Below, in pieces: positions 35,901 to 47,270 of a DNA stretch of 64,000 nucleotides. Position numbers and translations under genes: made by a program. Below the pieces are notes generated by a model, which was not told the origin of the DNA, did no database searches, and saw only the letters and a list, made by a program, of their open reading frames with translations. Source of the DNA: Rhynchonema sp. JSB1_4. Lineage: Eukaryota; Nematoda; Chromadorea; Monhysterida; Xyalidae. Numbering within the stretch: position 1 is the first letter of the stretch; each line of letters starts with the position of its first letter. Where the stretch lies: NCBI GenBank assembly GCA_030248065.1, contig JASAMV010006330.1, positions 62,001 through 126,000 of the forward strand. The letters run 5' to 3'.

Positions 35901-37741
35901 CACCCGAATCTTGACAAACGTGTCTGGCAAAACGACAACAAGCTGCAACTGAAGAATCCATCCAAACCATTCCCAGTTAACAACGACATCGGTGTGCTAA
36001 AATGGCGATATCAGAGCGCGGATGACACGAACATACCGTTGTCGAGTTTGTTTTGTTTTGTGTTTCATTTTGCCGCGTAAATACCTCTTTACAGTGTGAT
36101 GACTCTCGAAGTTTTTTATGTTATCGGCCAATTTGTCTCCACGTTACCGTTTATCGAGCGGGTGGTTTGCCTTGTGGCGGCTCACGTACAAGCCAAAGTC
36201 CTTGATGAACAAAGAATGCATGCTCCAACTGGGATTCGAACCCGGGTCCTTTCAGTAACCGGGCGACTGTTCTAAAACACCCCATTAACGCTTACCACAA
36301 GGGCAAAACCATAAGCTTGATATCCAGGATAGCGCTACTCCGATAACTGGGCTGGTAGAGGGCATGTCACCATTAATGTAGAGTTGTGGACTGCAATTGA
36401 ATCAACGTCACGTGTTCTTTGCTGCCCTGATCTTTATCACTTTCGTTATTCCCTGTGCTCCGTGTTCTGCACAGCTGGTATTCTGCTGGCAGAATGATAA
36501 ATTCAGGGTAGAACAAAAATGAGAGAGCGCAAGAGAAAGTTCTTTGTTCTGGTTTGTCTGATTTTATCCGATAATAAGCATAGCGGTGCGATGTGTTTAC
36601 GCAGTGATGTTCGAGAACCTAACACTTGCGTAAGAGGCGTACCGTACATTTTACTATTAGGTCGTCGTAGTCTTGAATTAATCGACATTTTATCAAAAAT
36701 CTGTGCTTTGCAGTCAACTGTTGGCCGTCGGAAACAGCAAACGGTTGTGAGGTCAACATTGAGTACACATTGGAAGCAGAGAATATGGAGCTGAACGATG
36801 TCGTTATTTTCATTCCTCTGCCGTTAGTTAATGATATACGTACTTACGGACCACTCTCTCTCCAGTGAGCCTCCATATACATAGTGAGTCCTCTATCCAC
36901 GAATCAACTTTTTGGTAGCCAGCCGTTCTGCGTGGTAAATGTTGTATATAGTTGACCCTGCGCTGCGTGCGGCTGCACTGATCGGTTTATAGAGAGTAGG
37001 CTGTGAACGATAACGATAAAGCAGATGTTTACTTTTTCCTTTAAATTCTTGTTACACGTATTGCAGACCATCAACAGCGCCCGTGATCGGCGACTGCGAT
37101 GGTGAATACAGTTTCGACAAGCCGAAAGCGCAGCTGAAATGGATCATACCGCTGATTGACGACTCGAACAGAACTGGTTGGTGATACGGAGCTTTCGGTT
37201 TATTGCCTGTTCCTTAGTTTTCCAGTTTTGTCCATTGCTCGATGTTTACTGAGGTCGATCAGACCTGCTGATCTGTCGTCAACACCGGACCGGTCATTAA
37301 TTTTGATTTCTCTATTTTGGATGCTGTCAATCTGAGTTAGCCCATTTTGTTAAACTGCGTTACCTAGTCTGTAAATGTTCGGTGACGGTACCGCTGTGAG
37401 ATAACATTTTGTAAGCGAAAAATGACAAATGTAAACACATACGGTGATTTCAAGCGTTAAACAAAAAAGTTAATTTCAAAAACTAAACAAATTGTAGGCA
37501 CCCTAGAGTTCACCACCAGCGGGGGACACGCTGACCATTTCTTCCCGGTTCGTGTCAATTTCTCATCGCGTCATCAGTTCTGCGACATTAAGGTGTGTAA
37601 TTTCTTTTAATTTATATTTTCATTTTCTCTTAATTTCAATTCATTTTTATCTTGCAGCCTTCGCGTGTGCTTCTTGGCGACCAACAGGTACCATTCTCAC
37701 AGGAGTCCACATTCTTTGTTGAGCGATATGAAATTGTCTAG
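32927..37741 (+). CDS. ARCN1: Coatomer subunit delta (delta-COP / archain)
   Basis: Delta subunit of the COPI coat that drives Golgi-to-ER and intra-Golgi vesicle traffic in the cytosol. Thirteen exons, every phase closing: 32927-32969, 33031-33130, 33898-34033, 34382-34561, 34786-34985, 35123-35214, 35288-35375, 35454-35619, 35898-36045, 36714-36822, 37067-37176, 37498-37592, 37658-37741; 516 residues, matching the usual length of about 510. The N-terminal longin-type half has [31 protein letters not shown] and [16 protein letters not shown] charged linker follows (exon 5, Gly/Met-rich [15 protein letters not shown]). The C-terminal mu-homology domain has VGVLKWRY-like, VNCWPSE-like and FFVERYEIV at the very end. 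Intron 6 ends in TGATGTTTCAG. Eight of twelve donors have T at +3. It reads as a full, intact gene. Confidence 0.97.
33380..33680. repeat. GGAAATATTTCC-rich palindromic repeats in delta-COP intron 2
   Basis: Several CCGGAAATATTTCCGG-like palindromes (about 33390, 33590 and 33655). The same word occurs at 54861-54885. They look like remnants of an inverted-repeat element. Confidence 0.55.
35277..35287 (+). promoter_or_regulatory. TGATGTTTCAG acceptor of delta-COP intron 6
   Basis: An exact copy of the enriched word forms the splice acceptor before exon 7 (35288). Confidence 0.75.
36221..36305 (-). repeat. tRNA-like sequence, probably a SINE head or pseudo-tRNA
   Basis: Minus strand shows a B box (GGTTCGAATCC) with a T-arm and an A-box-like TGTGGTAAGCG about 50 bases upstream. 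The two acceptor-stem halves do not pair, and the anticodon arm has an oversized loop. It is unlikely to be a working tRNA. It lies in delta-COP intron 9. Confidence 0.4.
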
Positions 37742-38560
37742 GATTGTGGTGGATTTGTTTTTATAGACGTCGTTATTATAATTACTACAATTATTCTATG
37801 TTGTTGTTATTCCAAAACGTTGCAGCAGCCGGCCACTTTTTCTTTGCTGTTTATATACAGAGTTTTTTGCGTATGAGTTTGCGAATATTGTTTTGGGAGG
37901 AACATCTATAATGTGCATGAACTATAAACAAGTAGCAGTGTTGCTGAGCCATGTTTTGCGTCATCAGATTGGGTTTTTTAACAGAAAAGGATGTGATGTT
38001 AGTGTGATATAAGAGTATCTGGAACCACTCCTTCTCCGTGTATAATTTTTTTAAAATAACAAGAAAAAGTTAATCTTATTTTCCACAAAACCATTAAAAA
38101 GCTCGATGCCTTTGGGTCTGTTCGGTTGGATTTACATGGTTGTTTGTTTCATGATATGATAATGACTATTTATTGACTCTCTTGAAGTTGACTGTTTGTC
38201 TTTTTTCGTTGTTTTTTTTAATGTGCCACTTAAGAATTGCATCTGTGTTGGCTACCACATACAACAGTACTTGTTGGTTTTGTTGTTTCTGTTTTCAAAG
38301 CAAACTGTCTTTTTTTGGTGTGTGGAGTTAAAGAAAGAAATCTGAATTTTTGGTGTGGTGGATGGTTTCGACATAAAATTTTGACAATCAAATCAATAAA
38401 TTTTGCCCATGGTCCCAGTTCTCTCAGGCTATAATATCAGGTAACAAGCGTGACCAATGTTAGTTATGTGCAATTATGTAACTCGAATTTTGCCAAAAGA
38501 GCTGTTAAAAATTATGGAAACTTGTGCCTCTCAAATGGAAACTGGCGATCACAAATGGGC
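37742..38560. other. 3' flank of delta-COP, convergent with the LAPTM-like gene 1
   Basis: A/T-rich. An AATAAA at 38395-38400 could end the delta-COP transcript. No gene is seen. Confidence 0.5.
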
Positions 38561-38854
38561 TCAGAAGAAGTCCTTTTCAGCGATATATTCGTAACACATG
38601 TATTCGGGGTAGATGAACAGAACGAATAGTGCGAGCAACGCCGCGTCCCTGAAACGTCAAGGCGGCACAATTGTTATCATTGCTTGGATAAGGCCAACAA
38701 ATAGGTAGGTTTTCGAGATCATGGCACATTAGGCAAATGGAGTGCAGAGCTTTTTGTTGCGTGGTGATTTGTGCTTCTGTTTGTTTCAGCGATAAATGAT
38801 TTTACATCTGTTTCAGAAAGTAAAAGTTTGTCTTATATCATGAACCAGAGGTGG

Positions 38855-38950
38855 GAATCGGGCCGGCCCGGCCCGGCCCGACGTTGGGGGGGGAGGAAGG
38901 GGGGGGAAAGGGGGGGGGGGGGGGGGGGAAAAAAAAAACAACCCCCCCCC
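38855..38950. repeat. GGCCC block and G-run in the 3' flank of LAPTM-like gene 1
   Basis: CGGGCCGGCCCGGCCCGGCC followed by runs of up to 19 G, then A and C runs. It could form G-quadruplexes. It lies inside intron 4 (38649-39036) of the broken gene. Confidence 0.85.
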
Positions 38951-39401
38951 TCATGAACATTTTGAGCTGAACTTCTAGCTAAATTGTGTCGAGCGTATCT
39001 ACCACTGTAACATTAAATGACGCCAGACGCACTCACAGGCCAATCAGAACTATGTTCGCCTTTTCCGATATCAGCAGACAACATACGACCATTTCAATCA
39101 ACAAGCGGAACAGCTGGAAAATCATTGCGTTGGGGTTTTGGTAAAACATCTGTTTTCAATAATATCACGTTTCATGTGTGAATACGTTCCCTGGAAAGCT
39201 GCTTTCAATGTGAATACCACGTACCGAGAACAGCCAGTGCGACAGAATGAAGAACTTTTCGCCAAACACCAGTCCAAGAACGAGCAGGACGCTGAACGCA
39301 AGCCAGAACACCGTGAAGATCGAGCCGCTAATGCCCATCGTTCGGCTGCAAAATGTTGATGACTCGAACAATCCACAGTCCACCCTCATTATGGTGGTAC
39401 A

Positions 39402-39602
39402 TATAGTCTTTCATTTTATTCTCGGTCCAAAGAAAGTATACAGCAAATGTTTCATCGCAACAGCAGCCATCAAGTCACACGCATGTTTCGAGCCACGTTG
39501 TCGACCTGTTGGTTATCATCCACGACGATGACTGCTGTTTTCAAGGCGTTGAAACATTTTCTGTATACCGCCTCTGGGCTGTTATAAAACGGAAAGACTA
39601 TA
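39402..39602. mobile_element. MITE family D, copy 1
   Basis: Termini TATAGTCTTTC...GAAAGACTATA, with inner arms ATTTTAT/ATAAAAC. A copy of nearly the same length and sequence lies at 40837-41043 (shared CAAATGTTTCATCGCAACAG, ACGTTGTCGACCTG and CCACGACGAT). Non-coding. A TA dinucleotide at the ends suggests mariner-type target choice. Confidence 0.85.
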
Positions 39603-40625
39603 CTTATGTCCCGCCATTTTCGGTCACCGCGAATATAAAGGGGCAATTACATAGGCTGTCAAACGCCTAATTACGAACCAAACATATTTTATCGTCTAAA
39701 TATTTTTACTATTTTGGCCAATACTACAGTGGTCGGGTCAGCTCAAAAGGTGTCAATTCACAGCAGCCCCCAGTGAGCGCAAAAGCATAGCATTCTGGCT
39801 GAGTTAACGACTCCACAAAGTGAGTTGACAAAGTGATTTGACTACATACTTGAGTTGACCATAACAAAAGCCACTATGTATTTTCCGGTGTTTCGGCATG
39901 AAGAGCTTTATTTATACAAAGCGGTACATATCTAATAAATTGTTACGATTTCGAATAAAACAGTGGAGGCGAAAGAACAACGGTTTACCAAAAGCAGCTT
40001 ACGCTTGTGCCGAGGTCAGCTCGTTGTCATGTTTTGTCGAATCCACCTTTGGTGTACCGTCGTCTGTTGTTTCATCGAGGGAACCTGTGGGACAGAAGTA
40101 AGGAATAATGTGTATGAATCACTGGTTGTGTATGAACAGTATAGTAATGTGCTGTTTGGTGCTTTCGCAGACGCACCTGAGCGAGCTGTCTCCCAGACAG
40201 ACGGTGCACTAGGCCATCGTCAGTGCGAATGCACCCGATCGCCTCATGATAATGGTTGGCTGATTGAGAATGTCCTCCATACTCACACTGAAGGTGATGC
40301 ATTTCCCGTCTGGGAGCCAGGTGGGTAAAGCCCTATTAGGCGATAACATGTATACTGTATGTACAGTACATGTACGTAACGTGCATCCCTACAAACAAAC
40401 TGCATGCTCAGATTGGGCACCAGTGGAATCTTGTTCTTTTCTGTGCTTAGAATGCTCACTTGTTGACTCATAATCGAAGGGCTGCAACAGCTTTATACTC
40501 CGGCCGGAATTATAAGGCTAACCTGCGGCAAAGATGATGACAATGGCGCCAATTAATGCCATGAAACTGAGGAACAGATGCACAATGGCAGCCATCCAGG
40601 TCCAGGTCTTCACATGCAGACAACA

Positions 40626-40633
40626 CCAACGAT
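40626..40633. repeat. Left target-site duplication CCAACGAT of the hAT-like element
   Basis: The same eight bases follow the element at 41563-41570. Eight-base duplications are typical of hAT transposons. Confidence 0.85.
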
Positions 40634-41562
40634 CAGGGTTGAAAAAAAAAATTTTTTTATTAACGAGCTTTTTTTTTTAAAAAAAAAATTTTTTTTTGAT
40701 TTTTTTTTTGACGAAAATTTTTTTTATTAGAAAAAGTGTTGCAAACGACGTTTCAGGACAAATGAAATCGATCCAACATATTTTTCAAAAATTGAAAAAT
40801 TTTCGCCTGAGACCCAACTTGTGTGGTGACACCCGGTATAGTCTTTCATTTTATTCTCGGTCCAAACAAAGTATACAAATACAGCAAATGTTTCATCGCA
40901 ACAGCAGCCATCAAGTAGCACGGATGTTTCGTGCCACGTTGTCGACCTGCTGGTTATCATCCACGACGATAACTGTTGTTTTCAAGGCGTTGAAACATTT
41001 TCTGTATACCGCCTCTGGACTGTTATAAAACGGAAAGACTATAGTATTGTGCAGATTCTATGGAATCCTACCAGTGTGAGGTTGATGTTGACTAGCGATG
41101 TTACTCTAATGTATTGTAGCATGCCGTACAACGTATTTTAATGCATCTAATGCCGTATATCTGATATACGACCATCAAAATATAGATTACAGCCCAAATC
41201 TTGCGTGTCAGATCGACTTTGCGCGCCCGGTTTTGCACCAGACCTATGTATATACATGTGTAGTAGCATGCAGTGGTACATTATCGGTGCCACATCACTA
41301 TAAAAGACCAGCCCCGCGCATCCCTGTACGGATTTGGGGACAATACAGGGCGCCGCAGGCGCGATTTTGGAAAATTGTCCCGTCCACAGAAAAAAAGTGC
41401 CAATTTTTTGCCTCGAAAAAGGCCATTTTTTGGACATTTCAGCCCATTTTGGGCAACTTTTTTTTATTAAAAAAAAAAGCAAAATCTGAGTTTCAAAAAA
41501 AAAATTTTTTTTTTTAAAAAAAAAATTTTTTAATTAACCACTTTTTTTTTGAAACAACCCTG
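40634..41562. mobile_element. Non-autonomous hAT-like DNA transposon inserted in a coding exon
   Basis: 929 bp with terminal inverted repeats CAGGGTTG...CAACCCTG and an exact 8-bp duplication CCAACGAT on both sides. A/T-rich subterminal runs (AAAAAAAATTTTTTT) lie at both ends. It has no transposase. MITE D copy 2 is nested in it (40837-41043), and a GGCGCCGCAGGCGCG-like block lies near 41350. It interrupts exon 1 of the LAPTM-like gene 1. Confidence 0.85.
40837..41043. mobile_element. MITE family D, copy 2 (nested in the hAT-like element)
   Basis: Same termini TATAGTCTTTC / GAAAGACTATA and same internal sequence as 39402-39602, with a few extra bases. It is nested in the hAT-like element, so it either inserted later or was carried along. 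Confidence 0.85.
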
Positions 41563-41640
41563 CCAACGATACTCTCGCTTGCGTTCACTGTCGTTGTTTG
41601 TGCCGACTGGCACTGACGTGCTTTTCTTCGCATTGTACAT

Positions 41641-42626
41641 TTCGGACAATCTTTGTTTTTACTTGAGAGGTTTTACCTACCTACTTCTTGATCTAATTTT
41701 TAATGCTGCAGTGAATAGAAATTACAGCTCGAACGGCGTAGACCTGTACATATAACCGCACGCAATCAAGTAGGTAGGGTATGCTTTGTGCTTTGATGGA
41801 TATTGTTATTATTCTTGCTACTGCAGGCTGCCGTCACAATTCTTGAAGTTAAATGACTCCAAGCTGCATGTTCAGCCACTGAGCATTTTGCTGGAACCGC
41901 AAACTATGTGATTTGCAAACACGGCTTGATCAGATGTACTCTGTTGGTTGGTGCGGGTCCCAATCTGGTTGTCATGGAAGATACGTCAACACACATAAAG
42001 ACATCAGGCCACATGCAGGAAACCAGCCCAGTAGTTTCGACTGTAAAGTTGGATTGTTATTCGTCGCGCTTGTCCCGTGCACAAAAACACATCAATTGGG
42101 GTTGAAAATAAAACCAAAGAGCGTACAAGCACGCTGAATTGCCCTGTCGTCGTAATGAGTGGACTGGAAACCATGATCCACTTGGTATTTTCGAACAAAA
42201 TAAATTCAAAGTGTAAGATACACACCGTACTATCCATGAAGAAGCACGGCTTCGAACTACCTATGCCGGATAAATTCGAATAAGTCCCCTGGGGGCTTAT
42301 TTGGGACTTGCCTCTGTTTTGAGATTTTCAAACAAAAAAATTATTCAAAGCAAGCCCACAGGTGTTTATTCGGAAAACTTCCATGGGCTTATTTGGATAC
42401 AGTTGCAAGGTGAAAGAACTGTTGCGTGGTGCTTATGGAATTGTAAATGCTACTTTTGGTACTTCTAAGCATCATATAAAGATTGCTAAATTGCTACTGT
42501 TTTCACAGATATCCACACAAACTTTCCAAACAAGCCCCGCCCTGGGAGTTACTCGGGTGGAGAGGCTTTTTCCTATACTTCACCGGCACATGAAAAAAGC
42601 GCTGACTGGATCTCCGCACACTTGGT
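41641..42626. other. Intergenic between LAPTM-like genes 1 and 2
   Basis: No gene is seen. Short repeats of TAAATTCGAATAA / TTATTTGGGA near 42260-42400 may be an old foldback. Confidence 0.45.
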
Positions 42627-43795
42627 TTAGAAGCTGATATCGCTTTCACCCATGTATTCGTAACACATGTATTCGGGGTAGACGAACAGCACGAGAATGA
42701 CGATCCACACAAAATGCCTGAAACAACAAGTTCACACGGCTGCGTGACCAACCTTTTTCGGATGGACAAAGGTTTTCTGGCGTTTCAAACGAGAAAACAG
42801 GTAAGATTTATTGAAATGCTAATCGACACGTTTCAACAAACTTGGACCCCACAGCAACTTACACGACGAAGACGAAAAAGTTGGCGGCAAAGAACGTTTC
42901 AGTGATCAACAAACAGAACAGGGTCAGGTCCACCAACAGACGCAACAACTGCAATAATGATCTAGTGGAAAGTGTTTTCTTCAAGACAAACTACTGTAGT
43001 CGCTCACCGAGAACAGCCAATGCGCGAGAACACAGTGTTTTCTGTCAAAGATCATCCCGATGACAAGCAGAATGCTCAACAGCAGCCACAACGAGCCCAT
43101 GCACACGCCGAAAATTCCCAAACCTCGTCTGTGGAATAAAAAGTGATGTTTCAAATATATCATTCAAATAAAAACGTCTGACCAAAGGTGGCGTCTCACT
43201 GCTGTTGGTGTGTCAACTTGTTCGCATCTGATATTTCCACTTCCCCGTCGATCGCAGTGTTGGCTCGGTTGTCTGCGTTTGCGGTATAACATTTGCAAAA
43301 ATTCATTAATTTTCAGGAGGGACACTCGCTGGTATTTTATACTGGATTTGGGTTTGCCGCAAGTTTTCAACACTGTCAACTAATATATGTTATGTGTTTG
43401 CATTGTGTGTGGAGTGGTTAACGGACATTCGACTTGAGCGGTGCACCAGGTCATCGTCAGTTGCAGCACATGGCGAGCCACCTGGTTTCATGGTTGAACT
43501 CAATTAAAATATCGCACACAAATTTTCGCTTAGTGTTAAAGTTGTGCGTATGCAACCGATAGTATACAGTTGATTCTGCTCTCGATGGAACATTCATACA
43601 CCAACCTGCGTCCAAAATCACCAGTATCGGTCCGGTGATCGCAAACAAGACGCAGAGCAACAGATGCACAATGGCAGCCATCCACGTCCATGTTTTCACA
43701 TGCAGACAACACCAACGATACTCGGGTTTACGTTGATGGCTGTTGTTGTCAACAGTGCCTCCCACCGGTACTGGCGTGTTTTTGTCGGCATGCAT
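42627..43795 (-). CDS. LAPTM-like four-pass membrane protein 2
   Basis: Five exons: 43795-43606, 43272-43218, 43128-43008, 42948-42863, 42717-42627; phases close; 180 residues. The N-terminus is polar (MHADKNTPVPVGG), then PEYRWCCLHVKTWTWMAAIV opens the first helix. Exon 2 encodes an acidic loop; exon 3 gives helix 2 (SLWLLLSILLVIGMIFD) and the conserved HWLFS; exon 4 helix 3; exon 5 helix 4 and the tail YPEYMCYEYM. The CC-H-V-x-T-x-T pattern and four helices resemble lysosomal-associated LAPTM4-type proteins, which help sort lysosomal cargo. This assignment is tentative; it could be another nematode four-pass family. It shares exon lengths and phases with its two neighbours. Confidence 0.8.
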
Positions 43796-44954
43796 GTTGC
43801 TTGCTTGGAGGTAAATTCGAGTTGATGTTTGTAAATGTAGAACTCTTGTTCTGAATTGGGTTGCAACAAAATGTCAAATACTGTGTGTATATCAGTCGCA
43901 AACTTGGCCAAACCGAAACTGTCGAGCTTGCGGTTGCCACTGATGGATGTTGCCTTGGTCTGATTTTGACTTCAAGGCCCATCTCTCCACACCGCCTTTT
44001 GCGTTTGCAGTCAAAGCATCTTTTTGTGCTTTATCATAGATCGCAAATATCGGTCAGAACTGTGGACGTGACTCGATTACAAACTCTCGTTCAATGTTCA
44101 TGAACACGCATGATGTTGCCATGACCATCCATCTTGTTGCAAGCTTGCATACAGACACACGAACGCAATGCATTTAAACATTGTTGGATCGTGGCACGAT
44201 TTTTTGGACGATAAATTTTGCCTGAACTGTAAGGTGCCCACAACAAATCTATCGGTACCAGCGCGCCACAACAGTGCATGATGTTATGACAAGGCCCAGG
44301 GCGCCATTACAGTCTGGCATTGTGGGCCGCAACTGCATCCACAGATGTAACGCAATGCGTGCCCACAAGGCCAAATCGTGCCGTTATTAATCTATTTCAT
44401 CTTTTGTGCACAGCACGTCCACAAGACAGCACCCAGTGCACATTGCATGATGTCAAAAAATGGCATACACGCTTCGAGGTTCAGGCAAAACTTGAAAAAA
44501 CCTAAAGATTTGGCTCACTCAGCTGGCCACTTTGATACTACGCTTTGATAAAAAAAACCATATTTGCCCCATTACTTTAGGAGCTTCAGGTTACCAGGCT
44601 ACAATACGCCATGACTACCCCTTGCCTTCTGTTGCACTGCACTGCTTCGTCACCATGTGCATTAATTGGGTGTCAGTATCTTTATTCAGGGGCTGGGATT
44701 ACCAGGTGTATATACTGCACGCTCATGCGCAAAACAAAAGAGCATTTTAATGTTAGAAATCCAGCTCGAGGATCACCAAAAACAATGAGTGTGGAGCAGA
44801 AGTTATGCACATGATCGGCCGAACGTTAAAAGCAGGTACATGTATACCTAACTCTGACAACACTTTTGGGAGAAACTCTTCAAACGCGTTGCCCTGATCC
44901 GTAAAGCACACGCAACTGGGCGCAGCCAGCTGAGTTTCAGTGTCATTTCCCAAT
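43796..44954. other. Intergenic between LAPTM-like genes 2 and 3
   Basis: No gene is recognised. Its right end contains a partial MITE B copy. Confidence 0.45.
44851..44925. mobile_element. MITE family B, partial copy
   Basis: TCTGACAACACTTTTGGGAG...ACGCGTTGCCCTGATCCG matches the left arm of the element at 10271-10457. The right arm is missing. It lies just past the stop codon of LAPTM-like gene 3, possibly in its 3' UTR. Confidence 0.7.
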
Positions 44955-45886
44955 TCAGTTTTCAGTGCAGATTTCGCTCCACAAATACTCGTAGTACATG
45001 TACCCGGGATAGACCAGTGACGTGACGATTGAAATCACGCTAAGTTCGCTGCAAAGCACCGACCTATTATTTATTTATTCATAAACCTACATGTAACATT
45101 TTTACAAACAAACAAACTTACGAAATGATCAGAGCCACATATTTTTCATTCATGATCATCAGGCACACGATCACAACTTCGATCCACAAACGAAACAGCT
45201 GAAAACGAAAATATTCAAGTCGCTGCCTGAAGTAATGGCATGAACAATGTGCATGGAAGATGAGGGATGCGTACCGTAAACAGCCAGTGCGTCAATAACC
45301 AATGTCGTTTGTCAAACTTGATGGCAAGCCCAAACGCTACAACACTGCCGAGCCAGAATAGGTCCAGCACAATTTTAATGTAAGCGAAACCCCTGGGATA
45401 AAAAGTTATTGGAACAACGACATACGAAAATGTGTTTAATTTTGAGAAAGCATAACTCACTTTGCACTGGACAAGTCGATTGCCGTTGCTCCGTCTTCAA
45501 GATCCCCAATGCCTGAAAAGCAGGCCTGCGGTGTGTCACAACAAATGCGTTGCAGGCTGACATTCAAATTAACTGTAACCTGGTGCACCGCATTCGAAAC
45601 GCGCAATCAATTAGAAGTCGCTGCACAGTTGACCGTGAGAGCCAACTTTTCAATTCGTGCAAATGAACTTTATCGCACACCAACCTTGCAAGACCAACAC
45701 AGTCCTTACGATGGACATCAGTGCCATCAAAACATGCAATCCAGCAGCGCCGACAGCCCAATATTTCACATGGGCACACAAAAATGTGTACTCCTTCCTC
45801 TTTTGTTGCATTTGGGATTGTATAACGTCGAAGTCATCTTCTTGTTGGGCTGATTTGATTGAATTTGCAGATTTTGGCAATTCCAT
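44955..45886 (-). CDS. LAPTM-like four-pass membrane protein 3
   Basis: Five exons: 45886-45685, 45512-45461, 45392-45275, 45198-45122, 45048-44955; phases close; 180 residues, exactly the length of paralogue 2. The N-terminus is longer and lacks the CC pair (KEYTFLCAHVKYWAVGAAGL). Helix 2 is LFWLGSVVAFGLAIKF followed by HWLLTHWLFT. Helix 3 is LFRLWIEVVIVCLMIM. The tail is YPGYMYYEYLW. It is the most diverged of the three, so probably the oldest split. Same tentative lysosomal assignment. Confidence 0.78.
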
Positions 45887-46662
45887 TGCAAATGAAAAGT
45901 TGTATGTTTTTGCTTTATTGAAGAGAAAACAAGGCTGGCCAGGTGAGCAAGTTCAAATGAGATTCAACATCGAAATGAGGAATTCAGATGTTCAGATGCA
46001 ATGCTTGATGTTTGTTGCTACTATTTTACAGGCTCCGGGTTTGCTTGAGCTGATATCGCCTTTGAAACAACATACAGTACTTAACTGAGGATTCTGGATG
46101 GACCAAGTTGAAGAAGCAATGGTCTTGCATGACAATGGTTTGACAAATCCATAGTTTATGGTCAAATTAATGACAACGGCAAAAAGTTATGGCATTGTTG
46201 TAACTTGGTTGGTTTCGGCGCTGATGATCACGTTTGGCCATGTGTGTTGTAGCAACCATGCACGCATTGCACATTCTTTTTTTATCAAAACCACTGCACC
46301 GCCGTTGTTTCACACAAGACTTCATTGAGCCTCATAGTTCACGTACTGAATTACTACCGTGCAGCCTGCATTCTATGTATCCCATCGCATGAACAAGTTG
46401 ACAGTGCAGGATGGGATGGTTTATGATCGCCAACAAAATGAGTCATGATTGTGACCCGTCAGAAGATGGCAGAAACAAACCAGCTCTGGCAGCTTGGATA
46501 TTGCACACAGGAATAATTGCAATGTCAGTCAGTATTCACTTTATAACCAAATTGGAAAGGAAAGTGACGTATACCTAATATTGTGCACGTGTTAAAGCGT
46601 ATTGCTCAACATGTCATGCGATTTTCTTCATTATTTTGTTTTTGTAATTTCTGTTAATTTAT
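45887..46662. other. Intergenic, no gene recognised
   Basis: Presumed 5' flank of LAPTM-like gene 3 and further non-coding sequence. No repeats are defined. Confidence 0.4.
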
Positions 46663-46839
46663 TCACAGCACACAGCGTAATTTGATTCTGATGGTATGAG
46701 CAATAAATTTGTGCAATAAAAATAAAGCCGCAACCAGGGTAACTTGGTATAAAAACTTGTCCAACTTGTGTGATAATCTTCTTGTTCGTTTTCTAAGTTT
46801 TCGGTGTTTGTTTAACTGATTATACGCTTGTATAGACAT
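46663..46839 (-). CDS. Candidate 58-residue basic single-pass membrane protein
   Basis: Complete frame from ATG (46839) to TGA. Very basic N-terminal half (HRKLRKRTRRLSHKLDKF) then a helix YQVTLVAALFLLHKFIAHTI. This layout is common among small mitochondrial inner or outer membrane proteins, but no family is recognised. It could be chance. Confidence 0.3.
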   Translation of the reverse strand: MSIQAYNQLNKHRKLRKRTRRLSHKLDKFLYQVTLVAALFLLHKFIAHTIRIKLRCVL

Positions 46840-47270
46840 ATTGGCATGACAGTCGCAAGAAAAAACTAGCCTGAAAATAAAAATGTAAACTGCAGGTTGC
46901 GAACAATTTATATAATAATAATGCATAGGTATGTATGTATGTGTGTACCAATAAAAAGCACATCAAAAACGTTTCCTCTGGTCCTAATACGCGTTGCTGT
47001 AAAAATGAACAAGAAATATATTCTTGGGCAATAACCTTTCCGTCTCTGGAGCATTGTTAGTGTGTAAGCGCTGTTCGTACCCTGAAAAAGGAAGGACAAA
47101 GACGGAATGAACTACAAAATACTGCGTGGTGTGTACAGTAGGTATAGGTACTGTAGGTACGTGACCTCACGGGGTAACAAACTGTTTCATTATTGCATAA
47201 CACTTGACCCAGACGGAACCATCAATTTTTAACAGTCTTGTGACGAAATTAACGTTCACGACGAGCAAAA

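Larger units (their letters stand above)
38561..41640 (-). pseudogene. LAPTM-like four-pass membrane protein 1, disrupted by an insertion
   Basis: Paralogue of the genes at 42627-43795 and 44955-45886. Exon 1 is split: 41640-41563 (starts MYNAKKSTSVPVG, reaches REYRW) and 40633-40523 (continues CCLHVKTWTWMAAIVHLFL after the target-site duplication). Exons 2-5 are intact and in phase: 40084-40003, 39345-39225, 39113-39037, 38648-38561, ending YPEYMCYEYIAEKDFF. The hAT-like element 40634-41562 sits inside exon 1 and breaks the frame. Unless it is spliced out or absent in other individuals, no full protein can be made. All other splice sites and frames are clean, so the break is recent. Introns also hold a MITE D copy (39402-39602). 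Confidence 0.85.

Noticed and set aside
36221..36305. Functional tRNA gene on the minus strand
   Set aside because: B box is good, but acce­ptor halves do not pair and the anticodon arm is malformed; kept only as a tRNA-like repeat.
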